Source of the DNA: Lachnospiraceae bacterium
GTDB taxonomy: Bacteria; Bacillota; Clostridia; Lachnospirales; Lachnospiraceae
Direction of reading: 5' to 3'
NCBI GenBank assembly: GCA_017958465.1
Contig: JAGDCQ010000175.1
Span: forward strand, 1-5,810
Length of the DNA stretch: 5,810 bases
The notes beneath the pieces were generated by a model. It made no database searches. It worked only from the letters and a program-made list of their open reading frames with translations, and was not told the DNA's origin. How positions within the stretch are numbered: the first letter of the stretch is position 1; each line of letters opens with the position of its first letter. Of this stretch, positions 5,768-5,810 are shown one piece after another. Position numbers and translations under genes: made by a program.

Positions 5768-5810
5768 AAGTGTACCTTAAACGATCAGAAATGGCTGTTT
5801 AAGGTACAAA
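5768..5810. repeat. Palindromic repeat, copy 2 (43 nt, at window edge)
   Basis: This repeats 5694-5736 with identical 12-nt arms (5771-5782 and 5797-5808). The only two differences are C5786 and G5793, which replace A5712 and T5719 at mirror-image loop positions. The A-T pair becomes C-G, so pairing potential is kept. The 31-nt gap between the copies contains the direct repeat AGCTAAAG twice (5751-5758, 5763-5770). More copies may lie beyond the edge. Confidence 0.85.

Noticed and set aside
5697..5808. The palindromic hairpins as intrinsic terminators
   Set aside because: The stems are AT-rich and no T-run follows directly on either strand.
5694..5810. Two 38-43-nt palindromic repeats with a roughly 31-36-nt gap, CRISPR-like in size
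   Set aside because: Only two copies are visible, the repeat has an unusually long perfect stem with a changed loop, the gap contains its own direct repeat, and no cas gene is present. The edge position means this cannot be fully excluded.

Overview
The window looks like chromosomal DNA from a gut-type Clostridia/Bacillota bacterium of intermediate GC. The grounds are strong AGGAGG-type ribosome binding sites, a near-consensus sigma-A promoter, a Gram-positive style secreted surface protein and a U-tract intrinsic terminator. I cannot name a genus. All four protein genes lie on the minus strand, so they read from right to left.

Layout along the minus strand: (a) 5810-5190 is about 620 bp with no credible protein gene, but it is full of repeats. 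Two copies of a 43-nt palindromic repeat sit at the right edge. Next come nested inverted repeats (an outer 32-nt pair around a 28-nt pair, the latter part of a 148-nt stem-loop). Then there are two copies of a 38-39-nt GC-rich direct repeat. (b) A sigma-A promoter (5184-5156) drives an ECF-like sigma factor gene (5128-4583). (c) It overlaps by 14 nt a small two-TM protein gene (4596-4288), and an intrinsic terminator follows (4212-4180). (d) A second unit begins after a 212-bp intergenic region. Its first gene (4075-3719) encodes a paralogue of the first two-TM protein. An ATGA overlap then joins it to a very large secreted protein gene (3722 to beyond the left edge).

The large protein has at least 1240 residues. 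It carries a signal peptide, several FG-GAP/VCBS-like calcium-binding repeats, a serine/threonine- and glycine-rich beta region of unknown fold, a fibronectin type III-like domain and a Gly-X-Y collagen-like tail. The tail is still running at the window edge and ends in exact 45-bp tandem repeats.

Working model (inference): the sigma factor and its overlapping two-TM partner form a sigma/membrane-regulator pair. The second unit places a duplicate of that membrane partner in translational coupling with a surface adhesin-like protein. This suggests a small module linking envelope sensing to display of one large surface protein. The intergenic repeats to the right look like dispersed repeat or mobile elements, or structured nucleic acid, and are probably unrelated in function to the operons.
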